Shown piece after piece: positions 31,550 to 43,755 of a DNA stretch of 64,000 bases. The notes beneath the pieces are model-generated. The model worked only from the letters and a program-made list of their open reading frames with translations. It did not search any database and had not been told where the DNA came from. Made by a program: the position numbers and the translations under genes. Origin of the DNA: Gnetum montanum (Eukaryota > Streptophyta > Gnetopsida > Gnetales > Gnetaceae); contig MNCI01024892.1 of NCBI GenBank assembly GCA_015680685.1, forward strand, positions 224,532 to 288,531, read 5' to 3'. Each line of letters opens with the position of its first letter. Position 1 is the stretch's first letter.

Positions 31550-32350
31550 ACTATCGAAGTAGGCATGGTAGCAAACATATGTGATGGCACGCTTACCGCT
31601 AATGTTGCTAATGCATCTACTATAGTGTTTTCACTGCGGGGCACATGTTGAATATCTAGTGTCGTGAATTGCTTTAGTAAGTACTTGGCCAAATCATAGT
31701 AAGGCTGCAGATGCTATGCTTTGCAAGCATATACCTTTGTTACTTGGTTAACAACTAGTTGCAAGTCACCTGGAATTGTTAAGCTTTAGATGCCCAATTC
31801 CCAGGCTACTAAGATGCCCCTAAGTAGACCCTTGTATTCTGCCACATTATTTGTGCAAAGGAATGTGAAGTGATATGTGAAAGGTCAGATCTCCCCAAAG
31901 GGGAATGTGAGAATAATAGTAGCACTACTACTTTTTGTAGTTGAAGCCCCATCAAAGTGGAGGATGGCTTTGAAGTTTTTTGGTACTAGGCTTATGCTGT
32001 TAACATGTTCATCTAGGAACTCAGGTTCTATCACTGCTTAGTCATTGGTAGGCAAGGTTGTAAGTTGCGTAGCTATAGCTTGACCTTTTACAGATGGTTG
32101 TGCTACATAGTATAGGTCAAATTTTCGCAGTTATGGCCTTCCATCGGGCTATCCTACTACTTTCGTATATGTTGGTTGTAATAGCCCAAAGTATGTTATT
32201 CTTGCAAATAATGTTTACTTAGCTACAAAAAAATTAATTCCTCCATTTCTTAAACGCAAATACTAAAGCAAGATAATTTTTCTCTACTTCGTTGTATTTG
32301 GCTTCATAGGCTATTAAGGCATGACTCAAGTAATAGACAGAGATTTCAGA
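31550..32350 (-). pseudogene. pol: Element E RNase H regions, including archaeal-type RNase H
   Basis: At about 31860-31600 the frame shows TNNVAEYKGLLRGILVAWEL, then PGDLQLVVNQV, then PRSENTIVDALATLA. That order (N-x-A-E-Y, G-D-x-Q-L-V, N-x-x-A-D-A-L-A-like) is the archaeal-type RNase H found as an extra domain in Tat/Ogre elements. The conventional RNase H between it and RT (32355-31870) is heavily broken. Confidence 0.7.
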
Positions 32351-33716
32351 ACCGTCATTCCTCTTTTTGGCAAAGCAAGGCATCAATAGATGTGTTTGAG
32401 GTGGCAAGGTAAATGTAAAATGACTTGTCTCTCAGGGGAGGATAAATAGTGGGCAGATGGGCAAGCTCTTTCTTTAGGTTATCAAAGGCTTCTTGACATT
32501 GGTTTGTCCACTCAAAGTTAAGTCCCTTTTTCAGCAGGTGTTGCATTGGGTGTAATTTCTTAGTTAACCTTGCAATAAATCTCCTTATGGATTGGACTTT
32601 ACCCTGTAGCCCACAAAACTCTTTAAGGTTTGTAGGTGGTGCTAAGTTAACGATAGCTTTAACTTTATCAAGGTCTACACGTATCCCCATTTCTGACACT
32701 ACAAAGCCTAACATGAGTCTAGTTTTGACTTCGAAAACACATTTTCTGGGATTGAGGCATAGTTCATGCCTACGACAACGTTGAAGGACCAAGTTTAGGT
32801 CGTTTGAATGGTCAATAGCTTTTTCAGATTTAACAGATATATCGTCCACGTAATCGTTTAGCTTTTCTAAAAGGTAATCACGAAAGATGTAGGTCATCGC
32901 CCACTGGTATGTTGCTCCTACATTCTTTAGCCCAAAGGGCATCATTATGTAGCAGAAGGTTCTCCAAGGGGTCATAAAGGTAGTTTCTATCTAATGTTCT
33001 GGGTTTATGCAGATTTGGTTGTAGCTTGAGAATCCATTCGAAAAGGATAGTAAGGCATGACCGGCCGTAGTATTGATAAGTTAGTCAATGGTAGGCAATG
33101 GAAAATCATCCTTAATCATCGCTTTGTTCAAATCCTAGAATTCTATACAAATTCGTATACCCCTAATTTTCTTAGAAATGAAAATGATGTTTGACACCCA
33201 TTCTAAATAATCAACCACTCGAATGAACCCAGCTTGGTAAAGTTTAGTGATTTCACTATGCATAGCTAAGGCGATCTCTGGTTTGATCTTACGGGCTTTT
33301 TGTTTGACCACCTTGACTTGTGAGTCTACTATGATGTTGTGTTGTATGATTCGTGGGTCTAAGCTTGGCATGTCTTCGTACGACCATGCAAACACTTCAG
33401 CGCTATCATTGAGGATGCTAGAGATGCTTTGTTTAACCTGTGACTCTAGTAACGAGCTAACTTTTAATGTTTTTGCCTCCCCTTTGGATGTAGTCATGGG
33501 GATTTCGACAAGAGGATCCTCAATTACATCACGACCCTCTAAATCTAGAGTTTGGACTAGATGTTTGGGCTAGTCCAGGGATGTTTCTAAGGATACTATG
33601 TTGGTATCATAGGGGGAAGGTTCCAAATCCACCAACTCTATGTTCAAGCATCTCATGAGCCTGCCATGGGGCCCTATCAAAATTAAGGGTGAATGGAGAT
33701 CATCATGTGTAGTCAT
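32300..33716 (-). pseudogene. pol: Element E reverse transcriptase, decayed
   Basis: The frame begins with MTTHDDLHSP at 33716, right after an AG that would suit a splice acceptor. Blocks: FAWSYEDMPSLDP, then fingers (ISKKIRGIRICIEF), then in a second frame MMPFGLKNVGATYQ, catalytic YVDDISVKS (about 32850), LNPRKCVFEV and FEWTNQCQEAFDNLK. A frameshifted, stop-rich stretch lies at 33135-32975. YVDD and the block order fit Tat/Athila-type gypsy RT. Confidence 0.8.
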
Positions 33717-33825
33717 TTTCCCAAGCAACCTATGATAATAAGTAGAAAAACCAAGTTAAGTGATATCTGCTTAAGACGGCAACATGCAATGAAATATATG
33801 CAAAGTAAGTGTGCATCGTTAAAGA

Positions 33826-33990
33826 GTTTCCAATTTAAGGTCTTAGCGGATTTTAACTGTGCAAAATTGTACACTAAAATTGCTAGTTTAAGGTTGTAGT
33901 GGACTGTCACTAGGTTTAAAATGTAAAGGGGATGTTAAAATTTCCAATTTAAGGTCGTAGTAGACTGTAACTGAGTTTAAAATGTAAAAG
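33826..33990. repeat. Three dispersed units of the GTTTAAGGTC motif
   Basis: AATTTAAGGTCTTAGCGGA, GCTAGTTTAAGGTTGTAGTG and AATTTAAGGTCGTAGTAGAC occur about 60 bases apart, just upstream (minus sense) of pol. They are related to the array at 29899-30206. Confidence 0.65.
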
Positions 33991-34009
33991 GATGAAGTGA
34001 AAATTATAG

Positions 34010-35460
34010 TGCATTTACTTACTATGCTGTAGCTGCGTGCTATGCTACAGTAGACCCATGCTACATTGTAGGGGACAGGGGCATTCCGCATTATGCATGG
34101 GATGTGGAACACTCTGGAAAGTAACAGGTGTTTTAATCGTGTAGGCTATAAATAAAGGATTACCCATGGTAATCTTGTCACTTTCACTATCAGAGCTTAC
34201 ACCTAGAGTGTAGCACGGTTGGGCTAAGAGATAGCATAGTAGTTGCAGCGTAGCAGTCAATACACCTGAGTTTGTTTGCAAGACAATGGCACGCAGAAGT
34301 GAACACTGGCATTAGGGCCTTGTCAACATAGACGAGGGGGAGCACACTTTGCAATGTCTCCCCAGGGTGAGCATTGAGGAGTGGCAAGAGGCCCCATCCA
34401 CCCGATAGGTCGCTACGCTACTCTTGCTTTCATGGTGCAATTTGCAATTTATTGAATGGGATTGTTATTATAGTCACTGCCTCTTGGTTGCTATGGTCAT
34501 TATTTTCACTATGCTACAATTTTTGTTATTACCTTGACTACCACTTTAGCCACTACGTTATGGCTGTCGCTACTTTAGCCGCAATGGCTAAGGCAATCGC
34601 TACGCTACGGTTGGTACATGGCGCTGCCCTGACCACCATTGTTGGGAATGGGAGATGCACCATCCCAAGAGTTTGAAGGGTTCTGAGTCAACATAGTACG
34701 CACTCTGGGTAGCATAGCACCCATGGAGGGAATTCTGGCTTGCAAGGTTTTTTAGGCAGCGTAGCATAGCACGTTGTATGTTACATTTCATGTAGTAGGA
34801 TAGGATGGGGGTAATGAAAATGTTGTATGTATTTTTCTTAGGCTGTGTTACTTCTAACATTGTGACTATTAGACCATTGTGTTTTCGGTGGTCGCTATGC
34901 TACGCTGTTACACTGCTACGTTGGCAGGCCCGCTACGCTGCCCGGGGTGTGGTCATTATGCCATGCTACACGTAACGTAGCCACTACATTGTGCCAGGCA
35001 TACCTGCTACACTATGCTACGTGTAACATAGCTGCTACATTGTGTAGTGTATGCTCATTACGCTACGTTATGCGTAACATAGCTATTACGCTATGCAGAG
35101 TGTATTTGTTATGTTGTGTCACACACTACACTGCTACGCTGCACATGACATGGCTGCTACGCTATACAGGATGAGTCGCGAGGATGGAACTGATACTTTG
35201 CAAAAAATTAGGTTTGTCTCACCATACCAAGGTTGTACTGTTTAGCACTTGGAAAAAAATTTGTACACCAGGGGTTACGCTACACTATTTAGTAACCATC
35301 ACTTGAACACTGTATTAATGCTTTATGCTATGTCATGTAGGGTCATGTTAAAACCCATCCTGGTCATGCTTAAGTTGGTAGGTGTCTTGTGCTGCCTAAG
35401 TGCACCTGTAGCCAACATCCCCCCACCTCACGCGCGAGTAAGAGACCAGGTGGTCTGGTT
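34010..35460. repeat. CTACGC-rich noncoding region with 52-bp tandem repeat
   Basis: No gene supported. CTACGC/GCGTAG clusters recur at roughly 160-205 base intervals (about 34030, 34235, 34410, 34600, 34760). Between about 34885 and 35170 they become a tandem repeat of about 52 bp, four to five copies, around CTACGTGTAACATAGCTGCT. A plus-strand TATAAATA lies at 34147-34154 and could serve the antisense gene downstream. Confidence 0.65.
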
Positions 35461-35473
35461 CTAGGAAGGTGCA

Positions 35474-38400
35474 TGGGAGTTCTTAGAGTTTCTCCTTCAC
35501 CATTTTAGTGTGATAGTGTGGTCACACTTGTTGGCAGAGACAACTGCTGTTCTTGTTGAAACGCTGTTGCCTAGGGCAAATCGAGCCATCTTGAAGTTTA
35601 TGGCTGATGGGTCCATTGAAGGCGAAGGGGCAGAAGGCTCAAATTAGCACCCAAGAGGCTTGAGACGCTTATGTTGGATTTGGGCTATGCCCAAATTTAA
35701 ATGCTATCATCAATACAACACATTATTCATTGGCCTTCACATGGGCACCTTCTTCCAGAATCCACATGGGACCATCTATTGTGCTAGTGGGTGAGTCCTA
35801 TGAAGATGTTTTAAACATTTTGTATTATTTTTCTTACGTAGTTGAAATGCTTATTGTATTCTATATGTTACTAGGTTTGTAATTGACAAGGATGGTCTTC
35901 ACGATCACGAGGGGACATTGGCGTTGACCCAAACGGCCTTACAAGAGTTCTCTTTTGCTGGGAACATGCACGCCAACGTCATAGAATAACTTGGGGCTGA
36001 TTTCAGAACCTATCCAACCAAGTATGCTAAGTTCTATGTGAAATGCAAGGAACTTGGATGGTTGGATAGCAAATGGGCATCCCACTAAGCACTTACTGTG
36101 GAGGACGTTGTAGTGGAAATCCCACCATTTCCTACGACATTCACACCTGGTGTGTTAGATTATGCACTCGTTTTCATATGTTCAAGTGATTGATTTTGTT
36201 TTTTTCTTTTGTTAATTTTGTTGTTAATTATTACGGTAGCAGGCGAATCCCAAGAGGTTACAGTAATCACCTCCGAACGTGATGAAACTAACCTCTTCTT
36301 CAAATACAGGGAAGTGGATGAGACACAACGTTGGCTATGCAATGGGGGCCCCAGCCACCCTTGTTCACAATGTTCAAGAGGATGGGCTCATTGATTTATT
36401 CTTAGCAGTAAATCCAAGTGTCCCTGCTGTAGAAATGCTCTCCTTAGTTGATTCTTTTTTCAAAAAGGCTGATCACTTCTACATAGGATTCATAATGTGT
36501 GGGTGGTGTTTGAGATTACTGATAGCCTTTTTGTAGATCTTTTCAGTGTTCCCTCTAATGGTCTACCTATAGGGGATAAGACCAACAAGGATGTAAACCA
36601 TCAAGGGGATATAGAGGAATGGCTCGGGATGAGCAAAGACTAAAAGAAAATCTACATGCATAAGGTCAAGCTAGAGATAGCCCAAAAGGTTTACCCTATC
36701 TTCTGAGCTCGTGCTTTCCCCAAGCTACTCTCACAAGGGAAAATTCTTGGAGTAGAGTAGGCTTGGATCATGAGGGATGTCATGAAAGAAGGGACTCGCT
36801 ATAATTAGGCCAAATACCTTTCTGAAGGCTTGCAGGCTGAAATGATTAAGCTTCGTGAGAAGGTTGACGCATGTTTCAACATACACTTCGCCTTCTTCAT
36901 AGCTTGCTTGCGATAGTTTGTGAAATTCTTGGTGGTTCGAGAGAATGGAATCTGGGTGGTGCAGGATTGCACCCAGATATCCAAATTGTGGATCTACCAA
37001 GTGTTCTGCACCACTTGATCCCAAGACCCCCTAGAAGTTATTGGGGAGTCTCTTTCGATAATGACGAAGGATTAGGTGGGATGTCCCTTTCATGCACCAG
37101 ACAGTGTTGGAGAGGCACCTCCCACTAACACAAGCAATGTGCTAAGGGAGGCATGTCTGATTTCAGAAGTGGTGAAATCCAAGTTGCAATGCAACAAGTC
37201 TTGTCCTGTGGAAGAGCCTCGAAGCACTAGTGAAGAAAGAGGCAGAAAGTTGCGAATGAAGGTTCACAAAGTGTAGCACACAGTTGGTAAGTATGTTTAG
37301 TTGTCTCACTAGTCACCCCCCTCCCCTTTGTGTGAAACTAGTATGCTTACTTTAAATGTGTTTAATAGAAGAAGAAGAAGAAGTTTTGGCCCCTAAGGTA
37401 GGGGTCCTAGCTGTAGAAGAAGAAGAGGCCTTGGCTATAGCAGAAGAAGCCCCTGCTACCAATGATCCTTTCGCAGAGTGTGCCCTAGCACCTAAGGGGT
37501 ACATGATGGTTGAATACACCACCACACTGTTGAGACAACTAGAGGGGAAAGGGATACATTTTGATGCCGATGAGTTTGACCATTTGCTTGACAGTGTATC
37601 AATGGATGATCCCCCCGCTCTCATCCCTTCTTGGGTAGGAGCTTTGCACTATCGTTTGTGTTACTTCTTAGTTTTTTTGTCCTCCTCTTCGTGATGCTAA
37701 CATGTTTTTTTGCACAGTGGACACCATTGCTAAGGTACCTGATTCTTCTTCTTCAATCCACCTCCAACCATGGATAGAGACCCCAGATAAATTTTCTTTT
37801 ATGGAAGGGGTGGTTGATGACATGATCAACTGCCTAAGGTAGATTGATCCTTAGATAGGTGTGTTCAAATTACAATGTTGGGCTCTCTAAGTTATTGCAT
37901 TTTTTCCATCATCCCATGACTAATGCTTTCTCATGTGTGATTGACAGCTTCTCGTCTTAAGTGGGATCCTAGATAGGCAGTCAAGGTTGACGCTGTGCCT
38001 AAACTCCCACTAGAGGTAATTGAGGTGCCTCGTGATGTATACGAGGAAATGAGAAAATGTGTGCTATACTTGGCACGATCATTATGGGAGTGTAGGCGTG
38101 TCAACGAGGACCTCTGGAAGCAGGTCCAGAAGTTGGAGAAAGAGAAAGCTAGCCAAGTGGTCGAGTTGAAAAATCTACAGTCAAGAAATGAATTTTTATT
38201 GGCCTGCGACACTTCAAATGGCAGTTGGTACATGACTGTAATTGATTACGCAAGATATTGGTCAGCCGTGCGAGGGAAAAATGAAGCTACCTGGGAAATA
38301 ATTGAGCAACACTTGCAGATGGATCTCCTGGCCCAGAAAAATTAGGACTCGAAGGACTACATCGCCAAAGTGTATGAATGGGGGCAAGCACAAAAGAATC

Positions 38401-38916
38401 ATAAGCATATGTACAAAGTGGAATGTGCTACCTACCATTGGAAATATTGCGATGCTTTCGTTGAGTTGCATACCCATAAGTTATTTCTTGATGTAATTGG
38501 TGCTGCTAGGGCCTATGAAAAATTTATGTAATAGGTAGTGGTCAGTGAGTCTCCCGAAAGAGAGATGACTTTACCTTCTGGGGAGACCACTACTACCACC
38601 ATTTCTCCAAGGACACCCAGATGGATGGTTGTGGAGAAGGGGAAAGTTGTGGCAAGCGTCAATCTAGGGAAAGAAGATTAGGCCAACCTAACCAAGGAGG
38701 AGATTCTATAGTGTCTAGTAGCTAGCATAGACAAGATACCCCCTGAGATGGATGTGGGCCCATCTCAAGTTAGCCCCTTTCTATTGTATTATAATTTATT
38801 TCATGAGAGCCTTATTGTAATTCAATTCATTATTTTGTTTTTGTTTTATGTAGGATCCAAATGGAGGTGTGGGACCTAGTGGAGCAAGGGATGAAAATAC
38901 TAGTGAAGACTTGTAA
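35474..38916 (+). pseudogene. Antisense multi-exon cargo gene inside Element E
   Basis: A spliced gene on the strand opposite to the element. Probable introns are 35791-35874, one ending at 36242, 37287-37368 (GTAAGT donor), 37635-37717 (CTAAC branch point), about 37859-37947 and about 38769-38853. Those with both ends are 82-89 nt, typical of plants. Exon readings include HMGTFFQNPHGTIYCASG and DKDGLHDHEGTLALTQTALQ. A Glu-rich exon has VEYTTTLLRQLEGKGIHFDA. A coiled coil follows at 38045-38200 (RRVNEDLWKQVQKLEKEKAS). The last exon ends EDL with TAA at 38914. A few stops (for example at 35655 and 38343) mark decay. I do not recognise the function. Confidence 0.65.
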
Positions 38917-39284
38917 TGTGATGAAAAAAAGGTTTTATTTTTGTTTTTCCATTTTATTTTTTTGACCTTTATTGTATGGACTCAAATTTAATGGAGAGTA
39001 AAAAATGAAAGACTTATTTCATTTCTTTTGGTTAATGTTTTATTAATGTGCTTGGGCCCCTTGTTCTAGTTTTAGGCCATTTCGGGCCATCGCTAGTTTT
39101 AGGCTATTTCGGGCCAAATGTAATATAATTTTCAATAGTGAGGTTGCTAGTTTTAGGCCTTGGCAGGTTGTAGTGATGGCTTAAGGTCATTTTGGGCCAT
39201 TGATAAGATAATTAATGCAAATGATGGTCATGATGAAAACAACAAACATAATGCAAACAGTGAACATAATGAAAAATCATATGA
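38917..39284. other. Noncoding junction between antisense gene and protease
   Basis: T-rich, then three related units around CTAGTTTTAGGCCATTTCGG (39067-39200), cousins of the GTTTAAGGTC motif. It separates two convergent coding regions. Confidence 0.55.
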
Positions 39285-40829
39285 CTAGGCAAACAGTGAA
39301 CATTGTGGCCTAGGAAAAGCATATGGCTGGGAAGCTTTGTGATGATATTCTTCTATGTTGTCTTCTATTGTTTGAAAAGGAAATTTGGCCCAAGTGGTTT
39401 CCTGGTCTAAGTTGGTAGTTTTGGGCAACTCATCTGTTGAACATGAGGATTCATTATGGATGGGTGATGTGTTTTTAGAGATTTCTATCTCTGACCCTTG
39501 TTCTATTTCTATATTATTTATAGCCTGAGGGGTTGTTTCATCACCAAAGATCACCACCTCTGCGTCCGCGTAGGGTAGGTGGATCTCTTGATGTATGGGT
39601 GAGGAGACAACTCTTAATTGGGCTAACCATGACCTCCCTAAGATAAAGTTAAACCCAGGCATCTCCTCCACCATAATGAATTCCACGCTGGTGGGAAACT
39701 GGTCTCCTGCCACAAAGTTGATGTTAATAGTTCCTTTGACTATGACACATGCTCCATTAAATGATTTTAGATAGGAAGTTGTTGTAGGCTTGATTTGATC
39801 CACCAAGCCCAACTTGTCAACAATAGGAAACAAGATCACGTTAGTGGTAGCCCCGTTGTCAATGTGTACTTTGCGAATTTTGTATTGACCCACCCAAATC
39901 ATGATAAACATGGGTGCGATGGTCACTTGACCCTTTTTAGGGTCATCTTTGATGGCCTTGTCTTGAAATGTTAATTGGGTTGGCCATGGTTCTTCAGCCA
40001 CTGGGGGAAGCATAACAGTGTGGATAACTTTCTCCTTAGCTGGCATGTTTTCATTAATAGGAATAAATGCTAACATGCGAACTAAGGCCTCACAGTGTGA
40101 CGTGGAAGTCATTACTAAGTCATACAAGCTTAACGTTGTATTCTTTTGCTTCAAAGCTTGTTTAACTTGCAAAAGTGCATCTAGGAAATCTTGTCCATTG
40201 TCAGGTTCTTTGCTCATCTTTGCTTCTTCTATGCATCCTAAAAGGTGAATCTTGTGATGAGGAGTGGGTTTAGATTGGATGACAAGTTTTGTTGGCTTAG
40301 AGGGCGATTGTTGCATGTCACCCGTAGCCTTTAATGATGAAGTCATGGACACGGTCAATAGAGGGGTGGGCTTAGGGGGGCCTAACGCAACACGTTCTCT
40401 AGCCAAATTATCTGTTAGATGCTCTTCACATTTCCTTGGATGGGAATGTTGTGATGTAGTTCCTATCATTGGACCTTGGGTTGTAGAGGAAGCTATATGC
40501 TTGGGCACCTTGATAACAAAAGATGTTTGCATTGTTGCAACAACAAGTGGCATAGTCTTAAGCACAAAGGATGTGACAGATGTCTGAGGAGGGACTTTAA
40601 TGACAAACGAGGTTTGCGAAGTGGCTGTTGTTGAAATTTCAGGGTTGTGGGGAGGTACATGAACCACGAATGGTTCATGTTGTGAGTCTACGTTATCATC
40701 AATGCCAATGGCATTGATAGTGTAACTTGTGTTGTTAGCGTTTAAAGGATCTTTGTAAACATGCATTGATTGTTTTTTGGGTCGAATGGGATTACTCTCA
40801 TCCAACACCAGCTTACCTTGATCAATCAT
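39285..40829 (-). CDS. Element E protease region (open, 514 codons)
   Basis: Open part of the gag-protease frame. It continues in frame from the gag zinc knuckle across a TGA just before 40829. The N-terminal half is a Thr/Ser/Pro-rich linker. The protease domain at about 39940-39590 has VHIDNGATTNVI, the D-N-G-[AS] form usual in Tat elements, and ILGRSWL as the second conserved block. An acidic tail follows. It would mature Gag and Pol. Pol is not fused; it starts 5.5 kb further on (33716). Confidence 0.75.
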   Translation of the reverse strand: MIDQGKLVLDESNPIRPKKQSMHVYKDPLNANNTSYTINAIGIDDNVDSQHEPFVVHVPPHNPEISTTATSQTSFVIKVPPQTSVTSFVLKTMPLVVATMQTSFVIKVPKHIASSTTQGPMIGTTSQHSHPRKCEEHLTDNLARERVALGPPKPTPLLTVSMTSSLKATGDMQQSPSKPTKLVIQSKPTPHHKIHLLGCIEEAKMSKEPDNGQDFLDALLQVKQALKQKNTTLSLYDLVMTSTSHCEALVRMLAFIPINENMPAKEKVIHTVMLPPVAEEPWPTQLTFQDKAIKDDPKKGQVTIAPMFIMIWVGQYKIRKVHIDNGATTNVILFPIVDKLGLVDQIKPTTTSYLKSFNGACVIVKGTININFVAGDQFPTSVEFIMVEEMPGFNFILGRSWLAQLRVVSSPIHQEIHLPYADAEVVIFGDETTPQAINNIEIEQGSEIEISKNTSPIHNESSCSTDELPKTTNLDQETTWAKFPFQTIEDNIEEYHHKASQPYAFPRPQCSLFA

Positions 40830-43071
40830 TCATTGAATATCATCTTTTAGTGCTAAGCAATAATCTGTGTCATGCCTACACACTTGATGATAATTGCAGA
40901 AGTGCTCTAGTCTAAAGTTCCTAGGTACTAGTGGGTCGTTAGGCGTAACCACAGAGGGGTCACGAAGGACTTCATAGTACCTCTAATGCTCTTTAAGAGC
41001 TTCCTCTGACATCCATTTGTGTTGAATGTGCCCAGCTCCTAGCAATTGTTTCAAGAGCTCAAATGGCTTGATTGGTAAGGGAGTGTATTTTGAACGATCC
41101 TTGCACTCAAAATTTGGTCTTGCCAAAGTTTGGGTGGTAGTTGTTGAGGTCGAAGGTTGGCTAGTGCTGCTAGGGCTGGGTGCTGTATTGGTTGTGGCAT
41201 GAGTTTTAGATGCTTTATCTATCTGTTTACCCTTATTAGTTTCATGGGCTACCGTGGCCACTGTGGTTGTTGTGGCTTTGCCTCTCTCCTTGTCCTTATT
41301 TGTGTGTGCGTTTTTATATGCTACATAGGCTGGATCCCCACTAGCTTCTGCCGCATCTTGGATACTCTTGGTTTGAGCGAACACCTAACTAAAGGAACAT
41401 GAAGCCAAGTAGTATAACTTGGATCTAATGAAATCGTTTACGACACCTTTGAAAATGGCTAGTAGATGGGCCTCGGCGATCGGTTCACGAATTTCATTTA
41501 GGGTAGTGCTCCATCGTTGTATGAACTTTTGCATAGATTCTAGTGGCTATTTTTTAACGCTCATAAGTTGTTCCAAAGTGACTTCTAGCTTTAGGTTGTA
41601 CTTAAAGAAAGTCACAAACTGACTTAATAGTTCTTCCAATGTTGAAATTAAGGAACATGGAAGTGCATGGTACTAGTCTAAGGCTTTACCCTTCAAGGAC
41701 ATGGCAAATACACAGAGGATGGCATGAGGTCATGGCTGTAGTAGTATGGATTCAAACCTAAATGTAACTAGGTGGGCATTCAGGTCAGCTTCTCCATTGT
41801 ATTTTGTGAACTGGGGCAATTGTACCCCAAGAGGCAACGTTAGCGCAGGAATGGTTGGACTAATTAGATCGTCCTAATAGAAGTCCATGACCTGGACTGT
41901 TTCTAAGCTAGCAAATTTAAGTCATTTTATTTCATCAGTAAGGGTCTGGATGAGTTGGAAAGCTTGGTCCAGACCTAAGGATGTCACAAGGGGTTGCGGG
42001 GCTACCAGAGCAACCATCATTAGTGGCGCTGTTGGGGTGGTACCAGTCCCATGGGGGATGTCGTTGGAGCAGCTCTTGCAAGTGGTGTTGCTTGAGCAGC
42101 TCACATCCCAGTAGGTGGTGTCGTTGGGGCACCTACCATTGGTGGTGTTGTAGGGATAGTTACTTGCCCAGTTGGTGGGACAGCCCACACTCCCGTGTTT
42201 GGTTGGATTGCATGTGGAACTTGGTATGTTTGCGATTGTACATAATGTGACATTTGAGATAGTTGGATAGTGGGGAAAGAAGTCATTGCCATCCACCATG
42301 CGGTTGAGGTTGGGCCTACTATTGGTAGTGGGATGGGTGTAGATGAGGTGATAGAAATAGAACTCATGTGTAGTTGTCACGTAGGCATAGTGTTCACATA
42401 TGGCAACGTAGACGTCATAGAGATTGGGTGCAGTACATGGATAGACTGGGAAGGAAGGGTAACTAGGAATGAAGTTGAAGGGCCTATGTGTTGATATGTT
42501 GAAAACATTAGGTGACTGCCCATCACCAAAGAAAGTTTGGGCTATGGCAGTGTTGTGGCAGTAGCAAAGGGGGTAGAAGATAGGAGTTGGTTTGATTGAA
42601 AGACAAAGCTGGAAGGGATAGCCGTGGTGTAGATCGGCCATCACCTTCAGAGTGGGAGTTCAACTCCTCTTGCCCATCCTAAAACGGTTCCTCATAGTGG
42701 GACATTGTGTCCTATTCTTTTGACCTACTTACCTGCACAAGTTGGTTTAGCACCCATTGATACATTTCGGTCAGTGGGATAGTAGCATCAAGAGCAGGAA
42801 TGAAGTCCCTCCCATTCTAGTGGATGAACTCGAAGTTACATTTTTCTTCCAATTCTTGATGGTCTAATGATAGATTCACTTGGGCTTTTGCACATAGAAA
42901 ATTGTATCGCTCTTCATCTTAGAGCAAATGTTTAGGAGATTGCTATCACAATCTAAGGGACTACCATAGTACCTGCGGTGGGCTGGGCGGTCGCACGAAA
43001 TCTATCATGGGTGGAACAAAGTGGGGCACCTCCAAACTCAAGGTAGGAACTACAGTGGTAATAGGATTCAT
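40830..43071 (-). pseudogene. gag: Element E gag, decayed
   Basis: Starts MNPITTVVPTLSLEVPHF at 43071. A Pro/Thr/Gln-rich part follows at 42600-42100 in another frame (NTGVWAVPPTGQVTIPTTPP). The capsid core is at about 41850-41410 (LPQFTKYNGEADLNAHLVTF, FAMSLKGKALD*YHALP, MQKFIQRWSTTLNEIREPI). The linker at 41384-40983 is Thr/Ser-rich. A zinc motif CNYHQVCRHDTDYC stands at about 40910, the C-x2-H-x4-H-x4-C form common in Tat gags. Several stops, such as D*Y where Trp is expected, and two frame changes break it. Confidence 0.75.
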
Positions 43072-43135
43072 TTTTTCTACATGAGAGAGGTAAAAGAGAA
43101 AGAGATACGTGTGAGAAATGGTTGGAAATCTGTAG

Positions 43136-43755
43136 GTTTTCATATTAAGTGGTAGTGTAATGTAGTGGACAATGTAGCATAGTGGAAGCGCTACATTGAT
43201 AGGGTTGCGACGCTACACAGAACACATGTACCATGATACAATAGCTAGGCAATGTAACAAAGTAGATAGTTAAGGAACTACTACATTGGCAGAGTTACTA
43301 TGCTACACAAAATGTAGGCAGCGTAATGCAGTTGACTGAGTAGATGGTCTAGTGTAACATAGTAGATAGTCAACATAACACAGTAAATTGTTTGGAAACC
43401 GCTATGCTGGCAGGATCACCACGTTGCACAGAATGCTGGTAGCACACCAGGTTACACAGAACGCTGGTAGCACGACACAATAGATAGTTTTGGACTTGCT
43501 ACGCTAACAGAGACACCATGCTACACTAGGCATAGGTGACGTAACACAGTAGAATGTTTTGGGCCTTCAACCTACAGGGCTCTAAGGGAACCATCATGGC
43601 GACCAATCGACACCACTCGATGCATAGACAACCGCAGGGGTGTCACGTCTACACTAGTAGGTCACTAGTGACAAGGTACAGACAACGTGTAGAATTATTC
43701 ATGGCACATAGAAAGGAGATAGAGAAGGCCCTCCTTCTAGTGCCAAAAACTATTA
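43136..43755. repeat. Element E leader with repeated CTACGC-type motifs
   Basis: Between the 5' LTR and gag. Loosely repeated units of about 100 bases share phrases GCTACACAGAAC, AGTAGATAGT and GTAACACAGTAG. No gene seen. Just inside the LTR edge is TTTTTGGCACTAGAAGGAGG (minus strand), a candidate primer site that I could not assign to a tRNA. Confidence 0.55.

Noticed and set aside
41922-42644. 240-codon open frame in the Element E gag region
   Set aside because: Its C-terminal end is in frame with the capsid core, but its upper part is Tyr/His/Cys-rich and unlike gag. The Pro/Thr/Gln-rich reading in another frame fits better, so the length is fortuitous.
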